Shown piece after piece: positions 63,387 to 64,000 of a stretch of 64,000 nt of DNA. The stretch comes from Pseudomonadales bacterium. Lineage in GTDB: Bacteria; Pseudomonadota; Gammaproteobacteria; Pseudomonadales; Azotimanducaceae. The position numbers were made by a program, and so were the translations under genes. The notes below the pieces were generated by a model. The model was not told where the DNA came from. It saw nothing but the letters and a program-made list of their open reading frames with translations, and made no database searches. Within the stretch, counting starts at the first letter, position 1. Every line of letters begins with the position of its first letter. The DNA lies in assembly GCA_028285415.1 (NCBI GenBank), contig JANQPF010000009.1, positions 868,001-932,000 of the forward strand, written 5' to 3'.

Positions 63387-63839
63387 ATGGGTTTACTGAC
63401 ACCGGAACTCCTCGCCAACATCGGCAAAAAAGCGGCGCCCAAAACCGAAATCGTAACGCGTCGGGACATCCGCAAATATGCCATTGCCACCGGCGCGCGG
63501 TTGCGAAAGTACCTGGACGGCGACGAAGCCCCGCCGCTCTACCACGTGGCGCTCTTCTGGGACGTCGTCGAGATGGACGAACTGTCTCCGGACGGTGTTT
63601 CGATCGACAGGCTCCTGCCCAAATTTCCGCTCGAACGGGCAATGGCCGGCGGTCTCGAAATCTCCTACAGCGGCAAGATCCACCCGGGCGACGTGCTGAC
63701 TGCAAACCGCACCCTGACCGATATCTACGAAAAAGAGGGCCGCAGCGGACCGCTCATCTTCTACGAGGTGATCATGGAGGTCACCCGCGAGGACGGCAGC
63801 GTTGCGGTCAGCGAAAAAACCACGAGGATTCTGCGATGA
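63387..63839 (+). CDS. MaoC/FAS1-like hydratase domain protein
   Basis: A 150-residue hotdog protein: NIGKKAAPKTEIVTRRDIRK, YAIATGARLRKYLDGDEAPP, LPKFPLERAMAGGLEISYSG and HPGDVLTANRTLTDIYEKEG. It is the N-half type of a two-subunit enoyl-CoA hydratase. Its stop overlaps the next start (ATGA), so the two encode the partner halves. Confidence 0.86.
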   Translation: MGLLTPELLANIGKKAAPKTEIVTRRDIRKYAIATGARLRKYLDGDEAPPLYHVALFWDVVEMDELSPDGVSIDRLLPKFPLERAMAGGLEISYSGKIHPGDVLTANRTLTDIYEKEGRSGPLIFYEVIMEVTREDGSVAVSEKTTRILR

Positions 63840-64000
63840 GCCGGGTCAGCGAAGCCACCGTCGGCGACGCGTTGCCGAACCACAATCACAGCTGCGACGA
63901 GATCCAGCTCTTTTTCTACAACGCAGCTTTGTGGAACGCCCACCGCATTCACTACGACCTGCCATACGCCACCGAAGCGGAAGGTTATCCCGGCCTCGTG
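63836..64000 (+). CDS. MaoC-like hydratase partner, 5' part only
   Basis: The frame opens with MSRVSEATVGDALPNHNHSC and runs off the window with FYNAALWNAHRIHYDLPYAT, the conserved hotdog N-A-x-x-x-N/H-R-I-H-Y-D segment of the second-half MaoC proteins. It is the coupled partner of the preceding gene. About 55 residues are seen. Confidence 0.8.
   Translation, partial: MSRVSEATVGDALPNHNHSCDEIQLFFYNAALWNAHRIHYDLPYATEAEGYPGLV

Noticed and set aside
1-64000. TGA reassigned to tryptophan throughout
   Set aside because: TGA terminates many other genes here at the expected family length, so only the two SECIS-associated TGAs need recoding.
1-64000. tRNA genes, rRNA, CRISPR arrays, insertion sequences
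   Set aside because: I looked for cloverleaf-like segments, regular short repeats and transposase motifs in gaps and found none.

Overview
The window is high-GC (roughly 60%), densely coded bacterial chromosome with short intergenic gaps, frequent ATGA-type start/stop overlaps and no tRNA, rRNA, IS element, phage block or CRISPR array that I could find. Gene content (TonB/Hmu heme uptake, WS/DGAT, many SDRs, acyl-CoA enzymes, Rieske and luciferase-like oxygenases, AbgT, a type IV pilin-like protein) suggests an aerobic, probably marine, lipid- or xenobiotic-degrading gammaproteobacterium. The exact lineage is inference.

The most notable content is two selenoprotein genes that an ordinary gene caller would split or truncate at an in-frame TGA. 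The first (13975-14304, +) is a 109-residue ArsC-like thioredoxin-fold protein with a UxxC motif (Sec14, Cys17). The second (40725-41570, -) is a 281-residue relative of glycine/D-proline reductase subunit B, also with UxxC (Sec156, Cys159). In both, a hairpin lies just downstream of the UGA with a G in the first two apical-loop positions, as expected of a bacterial SECIS element. Every other gene here uses TGA normally as a stop.

Layout. 1-3 kb: end of a CBS-domain protein, then a divergent PhyH dioxygenase / GMC oxidoreductase pair. 3-10.3 kb (-): a run of catabolic-type genes (Rieske oxygenase, luciferase-like monooxygenase, MFS exporter, DUF6265, cyclase-type hydrolase, DUF3604), with a GST divergent at its head. 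11-14.3 kb: a periplasmic solute-binding protein divergent from a hybrid sensor kinase, then the ArsC-like selenoprotein. 14.3-19.5 kb: Nudix hydrolase, thiolase, nitroreductase, DoxX, YaiI and a Baeyer-Villiger-type monooxygenase. 19.6-24.1 kb (-): an ABC ATPase with a 1198-residue permease/M1-peptidase fusion. 24.2-27.5 kb: NTF2-like protein, two SDRs and a membrane hydrolase.

27.5-32.8 kb (-) is a complete heme acquisition operon: a Fur box over the promoter, TonB-dependent receptor, HmuT, HmuU (broken by a one-base frameshift), HmuV and an IsdG/HmoA-like monooxygenase. 32.9-38.5 kb holds DUF4124, EthD and CinA genes, a cytochrome c/PQQ-dehydrogenase lipoprotein, an F420-type luciferase-like protein, a VOC protein and a methyltransferase. 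38.5-40.7 kb (-) is a GntR(YtrA)/ABC ATPase/permease operon with a four-fold TGTAT array upstream. 40.7-43.3 kb holds the second selenoprotein, coupled to a small holin-like membrane protein, with a divergent acyl-CoA dehydrogenase.

43.3-51.4 kb: patatin phospholipase, an MBL hydrolase/TauE pair, pilin, DUF3750, CDF transporter, cytochrome c, UspA and AbgT. 51.4-53 kb (-) is an unusual three-gene signalling cluster: a NarL-type regulator, a histidine-box protein without an ATPase domain, and a stand-alone receiver. 53.3-64 kb: an orphan gene, WS/DGAT, GNAT, PaaI thioesterase, NTF2, D-aminoacylase-type amidohydrolase, YceH, an SDR, a GNAT-like orphan, and an acyl-CoA synthetase/MaoC run that leaves the window.
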